From Serilophus lunatus (lineage: Eukaryota; Chordata; Aves; Passeriformes; Eurylaimidae): 64,000 bases of DNA. The position numbers were made by a program, and so were the translations under genes. Below are positions 1 through 13,948 of the stretch, in pieces. The notes below the pieces were generated by a model. It saw only the letters and a list, made by a program, of their open reading frames with translations, did not search any database and was not told the DNA's origin. The stretch covers positions 669,800-733,799 of the forward strand of contig VXBA01001575.1 in NCBI GenBank assembly GCA_013399895.1. Reading direction: 5' to 3'. Each line of letters starts with the position of its first letter. Positions within the stretch are counted from its first letter, which is position 1.

Positions 1-2160
1 ATTTGTGTTACTTTTTTTTTAAAAAAAGAAGTGAAGCTGCAAAATTTAGATTCTTTTATTTGAATACATACTATACACCCCTTCACCAGTCAATGATCTA
101 GGCATGAGAAAATATGAGACACTTGACATACACTTCTGTCAGAAGAAAAGCTACAGAAGCCTCAGCTAACAAAGAAGTGGTTGTTTTTTCCTTCAAAGCT
201 CTGACAGGGTTAAACACAGATTTCATCAACTGACTAACACTATATATATATATGCTCAGAAATATCAAGGTAAGTTTTATGAAGTTTACCCCTAATGACA
301 GACAGAGAATGATCATGCAAGCAAACATATTTATTTATCTAAAATCGTAAACACCTCATACAGATTTTACTAGCATATACCTGCATTCCTAACTAGCAAA
401 TATTTAGCCAGATGTATTTTATTTTCTCCTGATAGCGCCCCTGTGACACTTGAAGGTAACATCTCTAGCAATGAAACACTTTTGCAGTGTAGCAACACTG
501 GTATCATTAGAAGTCTCCTATGATGTTCAGGCCACAAGAACAGGAGCCACCAGCTCTGTGACATGTACATTTCTAACATTATATTTACCAAAAAAATAAT
601 TATATATCTACCTAGCTATATACACACTAATGCTAAATATGGTACAAATAGTACAAACTACACTGAAAAGGCCATATCATACAGTAGTGATTCAAATACC
701 TGGGTTTTTTTACAATCCTAGCTTTTTCAGATTAATTCAGCTCAGTTAGCATAATATATTACTATAAATATTATTACTTTTTCTGAGGGCTCTGGCTCAA
801 CATGTCCCATAAATCACACTCCTTGAAAGTATGGCTAATTATTGCTAGAAATGCCAAGACACTTCCCAGGTGGTCACATCAGGTTCAGGAGGGCAGGTTG
901 GCTTCTGCCCATCTGGAAGGAATTCACTGCCCTATTTTAAGCCTTTCAAGCTTAGTAAGCATTTCTGTGGTATACAAACATGACCTATAGAGTGTTTGAA
1001 AAAAAAAAAACTATTACAAAAACAATATACTGATCCTGGTGTTTGTGTATGCATGAGTTTAAAAGAAAAAAAAATCTCTTGTTTAGATTTGAGAAAAAAA
1101 CACTGGAGAATGGCAGTTACTATGGTTGGTGCCTGGTTGCTAATAACATAGCCATTCATAACAGCATGTCATTGCAAATTTTGCACTTTAAATTTACTTA
1201 GCAGCCTGAAACATCCTTGCGATTGGAGAGAAGCAACAATTCACATTGATAATGTCCTTAATTTCCCCATAGCTCTATTCAGTACTTTGTAGTTAGTCAC
1301 TAAAAAGGAAAAAAAAATTATTACTGAAATCAGAAAAGCATTTTCCTTTCTGTAACTGTTTAGAAATCTAAACACAGAAGTGTGTAGCATATCACCAAAA
1401 ATATAATCCTTGCTCCCACCATCCGGTTTTGTTCTGTTTGTGTGGATTTTTACTTTTTGGGGGTAGCAGAGGCATGTGGGGGTTGTCTTGTGTTTGTGGG
1501 TTTTGTTTTTTTTTTCTTTTAGGAAAATTGCAGTGATAAGTACATCCATAGATATTTCTTGAATCTATGGAAATCAGATTGCTAAACTAGTGGCTTCTAC
1601 AGGTATCTCTATAACGCATATCATAGCACAATACAGCCAACATCTGAAAATGTGCTTCTGTGGCTTTCTCTAAAAAATTACTTGCAGTTAGGACCTCATT
1701 CATCCACTAAGCAAAAAGTGAATGCTATGTTCCATGCCATCTTTCAGGAAAATAATTCCACAGCAATCAGCACATATAACTCTTTCATGAGAGTAAAGTT
1801 CTTAGCATCATGACTGACTAGAATTTCTTAGAAAACAGAATTTCTAGTTTTGCACAAATACAAGTAACTAATAAAATTAATAAAAGCAGAATTCAGTTTG
1901 CCAGAACATAATTACGTGTATTGGAATTTTTTCAAGTCATCAGAACTAAAATGTCTAGAGCCAAAAATACCTCCCACTCACTGCTGTCAGAGAGAAGGCT
2001 GCCATAAATTCCAAAGGGGGCAGAACTGGATCACAATTACATGCAAGGAGCCAGAAGAGAGAAAATGAGGCCATCATAAAATTATAGCAACCTGAAATAA
2101 AACATCCCTTGCTTTTCTCAACCACTCCGTACAAAAAGGGAACATTTTAGGATGTTATGT

Positions 2161-2645
2161 TTCACAGAATCAATTAGGTTGGAAAAGACCTCTGAAATCA
2201 AGTCCTATCATCCCGATGTCAACCAGACCATCGTACTAAATGAATGTTCAGTCTTTCTTTAAACACCTCCAGGAATGATGACTCCACCACCTCCCTAGGC
2301 AGCCCATTTCAATGTCTAATCACGCAACTTAAACCTTCCCTGGTGCAGCTTAAGACTATGCCTTCTTGTTCTATTGCTGGCTGCCTGAGAGAAGAGGTCG
2401 ACCTCTACCTGGCTTACAATCTCCTCTCAGGTAGTTGTTGGGAAGGATAAGGTCTGCCCTGAGCCTCCTTTTCTTCCAGCTAAAAAACTTCAGCTGGTCC
2501 TCATAGGACTTGTGCTCCAGCCCCTGCACCAGCCTCTCTGCCCTTCTCTGGACTCACTCCAGCAACAGTTTGTGTCTGTTCTCCCCAGGAAATCTAACAC
2601 ACATAAAAATTCAATATTTAAAAACTGCTGCCTAATTGTCCAAAC
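2161..2645 (-). mobile_element. CR1 LINE 3' fragment
   Basis: Read on the plus strand it opens with TTCACAGAATCAATTAGGTT and then GGAAAAGACCTCTGAAATCAAG, the reverse complement of the CR1 3' end. It runs through the usual untranslated/ORF2 tail text (CCACCTCCCTAGGCAGCCCATTTC). The element therefore lies on the minus strand, 5'-truncated at about 2600-2645, and is in sense with ACSS3. It shares its tail with the large CR1 at 59217, so it is probably the same subfamily. It carries no intact protein. Confidence 0.85.
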
Positions 2646-5600
2646 ACCGAGCTGTCACTCGAGACCTTTCAGGATTATTTTCATTAAAAGGGTACATTGA
2701 CCAAAAATGCCAGGTATGCATAAATAAGCATGATTGCCCCACAGATGGTCCTGCTTTCCTTTCACAAGGGAGAGGACCACAGAAGACCAAGACAGGAGCA
2801 ACTGGGTTCCCTCAGTATCATTTCCACAATATACAAAGAAGTTGCTTTGCTTGGATTTCCTTTGGGATATATTCAGTGTATATCTCTAGGTATCTGCAAA
2901 CTCTCTCACCCTTGTATGCCAAGACACAAAGCAGCAGTGTTGAGATTTTGCCTCTGCTATCAGTTCAAAGATGAGCACTCTCTTACACTAGTCTTGTTTT
3001 GCTTTTTCATATAGTCATATGCCCATAACTGGTACCATCTTCCATCTTAACATTGCTTCTCCCTTCTGCAGAAGACAGTCACAAGCTTCAATAAACACAC
3101 ACTCAAGACAAACTTGCCAGCTTTTTGTAAAACATTAATGTGTTACCAGCTATATTCAATCAGGCTAACTAGAGTCAGTTCATCTCATTTAACTAGCGAA
3201 GAGGAACTGTTTCAAATTCAAGTGGAAGTTCAAGCCCAAATTCTACACTGATATAAATAAAAACATGAATGAAAAAGTCTATCCATGGGTTTCAAGCCTT
3301 AAAAAAACATGTATAGGTCAGAACTTTGATCTTACATATGCCAGTTTTTCATCAGTACAATAACAGCAATACAGTTGTGCTAGTCTCCATTTACTTCAGT
3401 AAAATTAAGATTAAAAGTGTAGAACTACAGAATACAGATCCAAGCCCATTTCTCATTTCAAGCTTGAATACATTTAGAACAGCATTAGGAAAACCAGGTA
3501 AACTGTGTAAATGAATGATGCAAATAATATGGGTTCATTTAACAAAGATTCACTCCAGTTACATTTTAGAAAGATAAGAAGGTAATTTCATTATAAATTG
3601 GAGCAAATATGACATAGGTGAATTCAAAAGCATCACAAAAAAACCTCTGAAGTAGTTTAACAGCAACTGTTTTCTATTATAAAATTTTAAGTGACAGTCA
3701 TTATTTGTTTTTTAAGCTTTGATTCAAAATTTATTTATTTTTCATAAAACATGGCTGACCTTTTTCACAGAACAGTCCACCCTTTAGTTTAGCCCAAGAA
3801 AATTTGACTCCCATGTATTACATCCTTTCAAAATGCCACTCATCAAAATGGTGCAAGATACTTTGTTAACAGAACCAAGTAATTATAGACAGAGCTCTCA
3901 AAAGATAATTTACAAAGAAAATCAGGCTTCTGAATGTATAAGTGAAGTCAAAAACTATTGCAAACACTACCTTGCCGAAATTCAGAAAAGGCATCCTTTT
4001 ATTTTATGGTAGACAATGACACTCACAGGCTGTTCATTATAGCAAATCAAAGCAAGTATAAGCCCTTGTCAAATGAGTTTGGGCTTATGAATGGAACTAA
4101 ATCATCTTGACTGGCAGCTATAATTATTACTCAGCTTTTATGCAGTGCTGTGCATAAACATTACTCTTATAAAAATTTTTAATTGCAAGTTTGAAAGGCA
4201 TCTGGAGGCTTGTTCAGACACTAGGAACAACAGCACATGAAAAAGGGTGAACAAGAGTACAGAATCTCAAATAGTCATTGGTCTGCATGAAATACAGCTT
4301 TGGTTAGCTGAAGGAGGTCATAAAAATAGTTGGTCTCAAAGTGGATTTTGGAGAAAAAAAATATAGTTTAGTGGGGAAGAGAGAACACCATCAAAAACTA
4401 GTGGAAGTGGTTGGAAAAAATTCAAAATAAAGGAAGTCCAAATGCTATTTACAAATATTCAGCCAGAGGTTTGCAAGAAAATCCACCTTTGGACAAATTG
4501 CTCTCATGTTAAAAGTCTTATTCTTTTACTTGTAAAGGGAAAAGACAAAGCTGATAAACATCTAGAATACTGTCAGGGAGATAAATCTTTTGCACAGATT
4601 CTCTATCTGAACTGATCTCCTGTATAACTCAGGCTAATAGATGCCTATTAGAACCCCCACAAATTTCAGTTAAAATAAATACCTAGGTTTGACCTAGAAA
4701 GTGCCAAAGTAAACCACCATATTCCCAAGAATTTGTTTCAATGGTTTAATGCTTGAATGTTAAAACAGTGGTTTGTCTCTCACCGGAATACATCTAGCTT
4801 CAGCTTCCAACCTCTTTAGGCTAGATTAAACAGCCATCTCTAAGAGATGTTTTTGTCCTCTGAGTATTTCCTCACCTTGATAAAATTACCATTTTACTGA
4901 TTCTGGATGAACTACATACAACAAGCATCCAGCACTCAGGCCACTACCATTCATTTTTTTCCTGAAAATCCAGTCACTTTCTCAATAGCCTTTTGAAATA
5001 AAGGACATAAGAAGCAAACACAATGCATTGATAACAAGGAGTCATACTGCCTGCTTAGTTACACTAGCAGCTACCTTTCATTCAAAGATCTTGTGTATTC
5101 AGGGATGTATCCACTGTAACATAAAAAACTCCTTTGAAAGTCATTGCTTTCTAGGGTCCTTAATCTTATAAATTTAGCAAATTTTCACTTCATCTAGCTG
5201 TATAGCCTTTACTTACATGAACATATTGCCATTGCCTCCTAGTTTCCTTTTCTGGGCAGCAGAAGAGCACAGATGCGAGCCACGACCTTTCTCATAGGTG
5301 TACCCCAAGTTAGAATGCCCAAATGTTGACCCATCAAGTACTACAAGATTTTGCTTATTTTTTTTTAATGGGATACCAAGGTAGTACAATGTGCCACAAG
5401 AGATTACTTTTTATTTCCCTTTTCTTTCCATTATTGTGCATTTTAATTATATTCCTGGCCTCAGGTTGCTTCAGACTTTCACACAGACCCTGATTTTTGT
5501 ATTTTTTTAATGCACTGTAAGAAATATTGAATGAGTAAGTTTTTATTGAACATTTATTCTCTTGCCAAATACTGTATAAAGATTGAACACAGTACTACAA

Positions 5601-8600
5601 ATAGGGAAACTGTAAATAGATTGCTTACTTTTGAACACCTCTTCCACTAAAGGACATTCACTTTAAGGTATTTGGTTCAAAAGTACTGTCATGTTTCTCT
5701 TTGGCTGACTTAAAATCTATATCATAGAAATCTGTAAATTTACCATTAGCATTTCTTTATAAATATTGACTATTAAAATTTACCAAGAACAAATATTCTT
5801 TTTAAATACTTTATATTTTTACAGCATTGTACATAAAGTTTTGCATGATCTGACTCTATATAATGGAGTCATTCTAACTCTTGAGAGAACACTTTATTTT
5901 TCTTCCTCTTCTTCCACTAATCCCAAATTCCCACAAAAAAAAAATCCACAATGCTAATAGTTTACAGAGCCTCTCACACAGTCACTGTTCTTAAATGCAG
6001 TATAACCAATGCAACAAAAGCATTTCATAACTACTGTATGATGGATGTAACTACACTGTCTCACCTCTAGCTGAATATGGAACACATTTACATGATTCTG
6101 TCCAGTGTAGATCAATAAAACAAACTTGTAAATACTTATCCTGTAAACCTCCATTATTGTGGCACAAAATTAATTATACAAACACGAGAGGAAGTGTAAC
6201 TAGGGTCTAGCAGGAAATTTACTGACAGTCGTTTCACTCTGGACAGAATGAGCTCAAGGCAAATATAGCCCTGTTCTTGTGGATGAATATAAAGAAAAAT
6301 GCTAGCTAATGGGACAGTGCTGATGACTGCTTCAAAAAAATAGTGGCTTTGTGACTTTTATAACATGCAAGAGCAAAACTCAGATTCAAACTGCACTGGA
6401 ATTTAGGACATCTCTTTGTTAAAGTTCTTTATAAGAACAGACAACTTAGAAAATTCTCATGGCTAATCATAATTACATATACACACAAACATTTTCAAGT
6501 GTGTATTCAGCAGTCCAGAAAAAAAAAATCAAGCAGAAACGTGTCACTAATCCAGACTGGTCTTGCTAATGGGAATGGAGGTCATTTGTACCATCCTTTT
6601 CACTTCAGAATAAATCCTCAGAATCTTTCATGTCCAGAAATTCTAGCTCAAAAGGACACATATATGAATTTGAAAATAATTCACATAAGCCCACCTTCAT
6701 TTTCCTTTGTCTTCCCATCATAAATGTTGTGACACTGCTTTTGATTAGTTTATCCTGAAAGACTTGTGAAATCAAAAATATTATTGCACTGTCCAGGAAA
6801 ATTAGCCTGTATGAGATTTTTTTTTGTCAGAGAAAAATTTTTCCAAAGGGCAGAGATGATGGTTATATTAAAAAAAAACAAGCCAGGTATCACTTGGCAG
6901 ACGAGTAAACAAAAGAACATACATGGGGCAGGTGAAGTAATTAGATGTAACAATTACCTTTCTAGAATATCTAACTTTGCAGAATACAATTTAAATTTAA
7001 AGCTCTGCTCTAAGAATAGATATTTCAAATGTATTTATGAACACTGTGGGCTTCAAACAACCCGAACAGTCTTTACTGGGAGTTAGTCTGGGATAAAAAC
7101 AACCAAGAAACAATACACCACTTCTACACAGCTGGCATTATAAGAAGTGCATGGCCATTCTCCTTTCCAAGGAATACTGAAGCATATTTCCCAATTCATA
7201 TCTGCTGCACATGAAGAAAACACCTGGTTTTTTTTCTAAAGTGGTACACTATATTTTGCTGCTGAGTGTACAACACAGTAATAGTCAGAAGAATCCTGAC
7301 TTCCCCATTTTCTTCTAGCTGCATGGGGTCAGGTCCCTGGAGTGACAAAAAAACCACTGATAGTAACGAGAATCATCCCCATGACTTTTAATGTGTAAGA
7401 ATTACTTGTAGAATTACATGTAGAAGACTGCTGAAGAAAGAAAAGGCTTCTCTGCAGGAGGGCTTTCTTCTAATCAAAAAATTAAAGTGTTTTACAGCTG
7501 AAAAACAGCTTATATGAATGAAGAAGATAGAAAATGCTTTAACCTAATGGCCACTGATTTCTATGACTAAAAAACCCAATTAAACTCCACAAATTGTTAC
7601 TTTGTAGAATGAAACCTGGTACAAAATGTTAGGATACTGTGAACTGTAATATCCGAAAACCAACTTCTGCTTTAATAGACCCAAGAGTCAAATGTTTTAA
7701 GTGTTAAAAAATCCACAGTTGACTTCTTAAAGCTCATCAATAACTTTTTGTATTTTCTTGGTTCATACTTTTAGGGTTTTTCTGTGTTGTTTAGTTTAGT
7801 TTTAATTAAATTGCAGAATTAATTTTAAGAGATCCTATTGTCTCAAAAGATTTCAAAAGTCAGAAAAAAGGCAGGAAGACAATAATTAACTTACCTCAGA
7901 ACTGGTTTCATATTACTATATAACTATTTTAACTATTACTATATATTTATATATTACTATGTAACTATTACAATTATTTTAATGATATCATTTTGTTGCC
8001 CCCTACTTTCCTCTCTATTTCAGAATGGCTATTATCATAAATACAGACACAATAAAATAATAGTATCCCTGTGTCATTACTCTTTCTTGAGTGATACACT
8101 GTCATAAAACCCAAAAGAAAGAGAAAAAAATCTCCCCTTACCAATTTATTTCATTGCAGCAAGTGTCACACTGAGTAAGATAAAACAAAACAAAGTACAA
8201 CAAATCAATATATAAACATACTTGTAATCCTTTTAGTCTTGTTTAAAGACAAATATTGGGACAGGAACACCAAAAAAATTAACTCCCTTCACCTTTATAT
8301 CGCCCTCAATATAGAGACACAAAAACATGTGAGTAGGTTATAAATGAAAAAATAACATTTTACTAACAAGAAAAAATAGCAGATGAAGTAATGGTATGAA
8401 TATTCATTACTATGGCTCTCTTCCCTAGCTTGTAATCATAACACCTTTAGAAAAATGCCTAAATGTGGGGCCACATTAGGGAAGACGACTTCTGGCTTTA
8501 AGAGTTTGAAAATAATCCCAAACAGATTCTCCTAATACACCATTATCACTCCTGAAAGGCAGTTAAGACAGCAAGGAGTCAGAAATGTATGCAAAGATTT

Positions 8601-10405
8601 TCCAGCACTATCTCTTAGTGTACATAATTCAAGTTGTTTGGCATTGTTGCTAAGGATGGAGTTCATTTCACTTCTCTTTTGGTAGACAAGGCTAAGCACC
8701 TATCCCAAGACAGCTGTACCATTCCTGCAGTCACTGGAGAGGCATGAGCACATCTGGAAGGCAATTTAATCCATCCTAGCTGAATACCTAAGACAGCTAG
8801 GATCAATTTTCTTACAAAATACCTTTATCTCCATTGACTATAAGTCTATGTTTTATTATGGCTTCAGGCACTAAAGAAGTGAGAGCTTCCAAAGATAACT
8901 TTACACTTTGACTTCAGCTACTGATACTGCAAGCCACAGCCTGTATAAGGTTGGTGCAATTTTAATTATTTGTGCCTGGTAATGGAATGCATGCACATAC
9001 TCTACAATGGAATAAATGTACCATCTTACATGTGTCACAAGAAAACTACATCTAAATACAAGTCTGTTGATTCAGGGGAGATGATGTGTGCACTCACACC
9101 CATGCCTGCGTGTCCTTGGTGGTTTACACAAAGATGCTGAAATTTAGGCAGGGTATAGACTTCATCCTGAAAACACACAGTACAATAACTTCATGTGATT
9201 ATTACTTTAGCTTCCACAGTGGTCTAATTACATTAGATCAGTAGTACAGCTGAGCAAAAAACCTCAGCAGCTCAACTTCCCATGCCAGCCCACCCACATT
9301 GTTAGTGCTGCATGTCTGCAGCACAGTCCAGCGCCTGTAGCTCTGGTGTCTCTCATCCCCAGCTCATGTATCTCAATCCTCAACTAATTTTGATAACAAT
9401 TCATCAAAATTGGTACATCTGTCCCAATGCTTCAGCTTTCAACATATTTTCAGTTCACTGAAGGTTAATCCTAATCTTTGTATTTCCTTACATGCATCTA
9501 AGCAAGCAGTAAAAACTCTTGAACTACCATAACTCTTCAAAAATCTACCACAGAAAAAACAAATTAATGCATTTCCTTTGGGACTTGGTATTTGCTGGCA
9601 GTTAGGAAGTGTTCAGAGCTGAAGTATTTTCTGTGGCTGAAAGCAAAGGAGGTTACAGCTACCACATTCATCATAGAGCAGGTATATGAGGAAATTGCCA
9701 TTTGTGAAAAATCTAGAACACAGAGCTGGTATGTGCTGTGAGGAGCAGTAGCCTATTGAGTATTATAGGGATAAGGAAAGGTTCTGGCAACATTGAAAAG
9801 CACAAGGCAAAACAAATGTATCTAAATAGAGGCCTTTTTATCTAAGAAAAAGTGCCAAGAAAGGTGAACTTTCAAAAGAATATTAAAGCTTAAGGAGATC
9901 ATGTGACACATGTCTAAAACCGGTTCTAAGAATCACCTATGTGATGCACAGCAGGATATTTTATCTGTTTTGTTTTTTACTATAGTCTTTTACTGTATGT
10001 ATTTTGTCTAAGTGCTACTACAAATTAACACTGTTTCACGCAGACCACACAGAGAGATATCTTGCCTTTTTTACAGAGAACAGAAAATAAATGTTCTCCC
10101 TCTAAGAATATGCATAGACTGGAATTGGAAGATAGTGAAAGATGAGGCAGCATCACACCTGTAAGCCAAAGCATGACAATCTGCATTGCTGTACTATTTC
10201 ACAGAAGTAAAAGATAAAAGAGTGGAGGGAATGATTCAGTATCTTGCTCATGTATCACAACAAAGGCTTCATCCTGTGCCAACAGGCTGGTAATTATGAA
10301 AATGGTAAACTTTGCTATAGTCTAAGAAAAAAAACAGCAATTCAACATTCTGGCAGCTTGGTATCAGTATCAGACGTTCTTTCAAATCCTCATTTCAACC
10401 ATTTT

Positions 10406-10408
<3 letters not shown>

Positions 10409-10439
<31 letters not shown>
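10409..10439. repeat. (AG)n microsatellite
   Basis: This is an uninterrupted AG dinucleotide run of about 31 bp, lying some 75 bp beyond the donor of the 10514-10577 exon. It is a likely length-polymorphic marker. Confidence 0.97.
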
Positions 10440-10442
<3 letters not shown>

Positions 10443-10513
10443 ATACCTAAGTCAAAAGACAATCAACTCATGTAGGAAGCTTCCCTTAACTGCAAGATAC
10501 TTATTTTTCTTAC

Positions 10514-10577
10514 TTTACCACAATATTTCCCAAAGTCTTGGCCTTCACTGGTTCCTTATTTTCATCCAGAATCATCA
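10514..10577 (-). CDS. ACSS3: ACSS3 exon (last in window), VMILDENKEPVKAKTLGNIVV
   Basis: This exon is 64 nt, entered with 2 nt (TG, completing Val) and left with 2 nt (AA) of a Lys codon, with acceptor TTTTTTTTTACAG and donor GTAAGA. It encodes a beta-hairpin VMILDENKEPVK and then LGNIVV(K), just before the hinge between the large and small lobes of the enzyme. The following exon (expected to begin LPLPPGAF-like) was not found between base 1 and 10513, so the next intron is longer than 10.5 kb. Confidence 0.94.
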
Positions 10578-13500
10578 CTGTAAAAAAAAAGTAATACAGA
10601 AGGAAACTCGAGTTTATTTTTAGGTGGAGGAAAGTATCTTTCTTTATAGATATCAACTTATGTCACACTTCAGAATGCCAATACACCAAGCAACAAAAGG
10701 AATTAAGTCATTTAGGAGTGCCAAGCTGGGTAATGTCATGGCTTTATTAACATCCATCTTTAAGCATGAAAAGTCTTAAATAATACTCACACTCTGGAAG
10801 CAGAAATAGCACAAAGTCTCAAAAGGGAAAAATATGGAAAATGAAAAGAAACCTTCTTACTGGAAAATCTAAACTTCCAAACAGCAAGGGACCATTAAGA
10901 TACATGGCAAATATAAACAAAAAGTATGTGAGTAACATGAGCAAGAAATAACAACCAAGATTACAGAAGGCTAATCCAGTTAATGTGAGAAATACTATTA
11001 GCAGTAAATAAGTAAACCTGCTTTTCAAGGGCTCTCAGGAGTCTCAGAAAGATGCTCCCCAGATAACAAAGTTTATTGTAGTCTAACACAGAGATGAAGT
11101 AACTTGTGAACTATCCTAAGCTTCAGAGCAGGGTAATGCTCAAGTACAGTACAGAATCCAGACTTCCCAACTGAAGCTTTTTCCCTAGATGACACTGGCC
11201 CATCACCTTTCATGTGAATACTTTCAGTGAAAGCATGATGAAAGCATCACATCCTGGTACTTAGATTTCTGAGGAAAAACACCTGGAATAGTCTTTTCTG
11301 TGCAGTCAGCTGGGAAATGAAGCTAGTACAACCATTCACACCACCTAAAGGTGTGGGCATAAGAATGACAAATACTAACTTAGCCTCAGATAAATCAAGT
11401 TAAATGAAGTGAAACAACTAAATCATAGAAGAATCAGGAGGGAAAAATCTGACAGACTGGGCTGACAAGGATTTAAAAATATGTTTTTTGAAGCCTCCTC
11501 GAGAAAATAAAACAATGTTCAGATGAATCTAAATAACTACAAATAACCCTACACTCTGTATTAAAAAGTTCCAGAGGAAATGGGTAAAGGAAAATGACAG
11601 ATTTCTGACTAAAATCCTGTCAAGGCTCGTATGAGTAATATCATATCCTATCTGTCCAAAGAATGTCAGCATCTGTAATTTACTATTTCTGGCTGAAGCT
11701 ATTCCTTCAAAGAAGATGGTAATTTCTAAGTAAATGAAGAGAGTCTGCTGAAAGTAATGGCTCAGCCCATAGACACAAGCAAGTACACAAGGCCAGTTTT
11801 ACAAATCAGTGACTTGGTCCAACTAGGACAGGAAATCAAAAGGATGAATGGACACAGAAAAGACATTCAGAAAAACCATCAAGAACAGCATAAGCAAAAG
11901 CCATTTATAATTGGTAAACACCTTATTTATTTATATCTAGATGGTGTAAGAACATAGTAGATTTGTTCATGTTAGATTTGAAGAATTTAGGCTCAAAACA
12001 CATAATGAAAGACCCACTCGTATTGCTTTCAATTTTTTCTGTCCTATTTTTAGGATACTAAAGTAAAATCTAATCAGTTATTGTAACTGATTCATCAGGG
12101 AACCAATCTCAGTCTTTAGTCTCCTCCTTGCAAGCTGCTTATTGCAACGTAGAAAAATTTGGAAAATGGAAATACTATACTGCTCACTCCTAAATTACTG
12201 AAAAACTGACTTATTTCTTCAAAATTTAGAACTTGCTTCCATCTGAAAATGCAATGAAATTATCTGGAAAAGACTCAAGTAGATCAAAGGAAAAGTGATT
12301 TAAGGCAACAGACCTAGAAATTAATATGGTATCTTGAATCATTTTTAAATGCAATTTATGCCACTGCACTTTGATATCACAGCTCTTATTCTCTGTGTTC
12401 TTAAAAATCAGCAAAGAATCAGTTTATTTTTAGCAATATGTAACAGGAAAGAATTTGTCTGTGTTTAAAAAAACAGTAGATCTTATAACTTGGTATTTAT
12501 ATAGTAGTGTAAATACAACATGACTTTATCAACCATTAACAGTTGCATGTATAATCTAAAAATACAGAATCTATCTTCTAAATGGCACAAGGATATCCTC
12601 TAATTAATATAGTAACACCAGGAAAAGAACATCAAAATGGAAGTAGATGACAAGAAGACCATGACAGTATAATTTCAGAAATCACAATTTTATGAATGGC
12701 TGCATTACAGAATATAATTGGTCAAAGACTGAAAAAGGTAAAGTTATTCCATAAATCTTCAGCAGATTTTAGCGCTCATTCTTTGTTTTCTTTATAAGGT
12801 ATCTTCATTCTACTTTAAAAAATTCTTTACTTACACTAGTCCCAATGTTCTAAAACATTCATCATCAATTTTTATATTCCTGCTACTCATACTTCTTTCT
12901 AGTCCTGACTATCATCTGATAGCATGCATGATGCAACTACATTCTTCCACTCTTTACTCTTTATTACAACTCTGGACAAAACTCATGGCTTTATTTAAAG
13001 TTGTTTTTAAGCTATTGCCTGTCCTCACGCCATAAATGTAAATGCCAAAACAAAGAGCTGCTGAAAATATTTTATTCTCTTTAATATCCATTACCAATTA
13101 TATGTATTAGCAGAAAAAAAAAGCTTAGCTCTTTCTGCCCAATTATGTGAGAACTTTTCCAGAAGATCATTTGATCTTTAATGTAATTATTTTTCAGACT
13201 TCAAGTAATGCCTGAAACTGTGTTAAAAAATTGGGTTCCCATGTTTTAAAATATTTTAGCATTTTTAATTTGGTGGCTGCATCCTCTGCATGCAAATACC
13301 TGCCAGTGAAAGAGTGCTCATCTTTTTCATGTTAGTCCAAAGCCTGACATTTCTCCTAGCTGGAAATAAAACACTCCATAGTGAAAGATAATGTGCTCAA
13401 TTCTTTAAAGTTGTGTTAAAGTGCAGAAGTATTGTGTAGAAGTGTAGACAACTAACATGTCACAGTATGTACTACCTCTTTTATATAATAAAGACAGGAG

Positions 13501-13713
13501 TGGTTGATCAGTTTTCTCGAACATAACTCTGAATTTCTTATTCACAATCACATTACAAAACACACAAAAAATCAGAGCTTCCTGTTACAGGAAGGAGGAA
13601 AATATGTTACTAAGACTGTAATTTGCTTTTGCTATGAAGTATGATAATTAAGGGCACTTACTGAGGAATATAAGCAATGTCCTTTTCTAGCAAAATTTTT
13701 AGCATAGTCTTAC
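10578..13713 (-). other. ACSS3: ACSS3 intron, 3,136 bp
   Basis: This is AT-rich unique sequence. No transposable element, RNA gene or open frame with coding character was seen. Confidence 0.8.
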
Positions 13714-13809
13714 CATTATATCCTGGCACTGGTTTTCCTGCCTGTCCGGGTGGTGGTGTTGTAGAATTTCCTAAACCAATACAGGAAGCAGTAATTGCAG
13801 AACCAGACT
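13714..13809 (-). CDS. ACSS3: ACSS3 exon, (E)SGSAITASCIGLGN...PGYN
   Basis: This exon is 96 nt, entered with 2 nt (AG, completing Glu) and left with 1 nt (G), with acceptor TTAACAG and donor GTAAGA. It continues WWQTE|SGSAITASCIGLG, then TTPPPGQAGKPVPGY. The first half is the A5-type adenylate-contact motif; PGQAGKPVPGY is the glycine/proline loop leading to the hinge. From memory mammalian ACSS3 reads ETGSPITAS here; this bird has ESGSAITAS, a conservative change near the active site. Confidence 0.95.
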
Positions 13810-13948
13810 CTGTTAAGAGAATAGAAATATTGTCACAGCTAAGATTGTTCTTAGTTTCATTAAGTATTCCTTGGTTCTAGGTTTTTTGATGCTCAGCATA
13901 TCAAAATAAAAAAATTAAATTCCTAGATAAGAAATGGAAGATTTAGAA

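Larger units (their letters stand above)
1..10513 (-). other. ACSS3: ACSS3 intron (partial), AT-rich
   Basis: This is intron downstream of the last visible ACSS3 exon. It holds one CR1 fragment at 2161-2645, a short TA repeat at 242-256, an AT-rich quasi-repeat of ACTAT/TATTA units around 7912-7985, and a (GA)n microsatellite at 10409-10439. Otherwise nothing recognisable was seen. The open frames here are short and composition-driven, with no coding signature. Confidence 0.8.

Noticed and set aside
1..10513. Search for the next ACSS3 exon (LPLPPGAF / YYDTMDAGY-type blocks)
   Set aside because: No minus-strand stretch with these words and splice sites was found, so the C-terminal exons are taken to lie before base 1.
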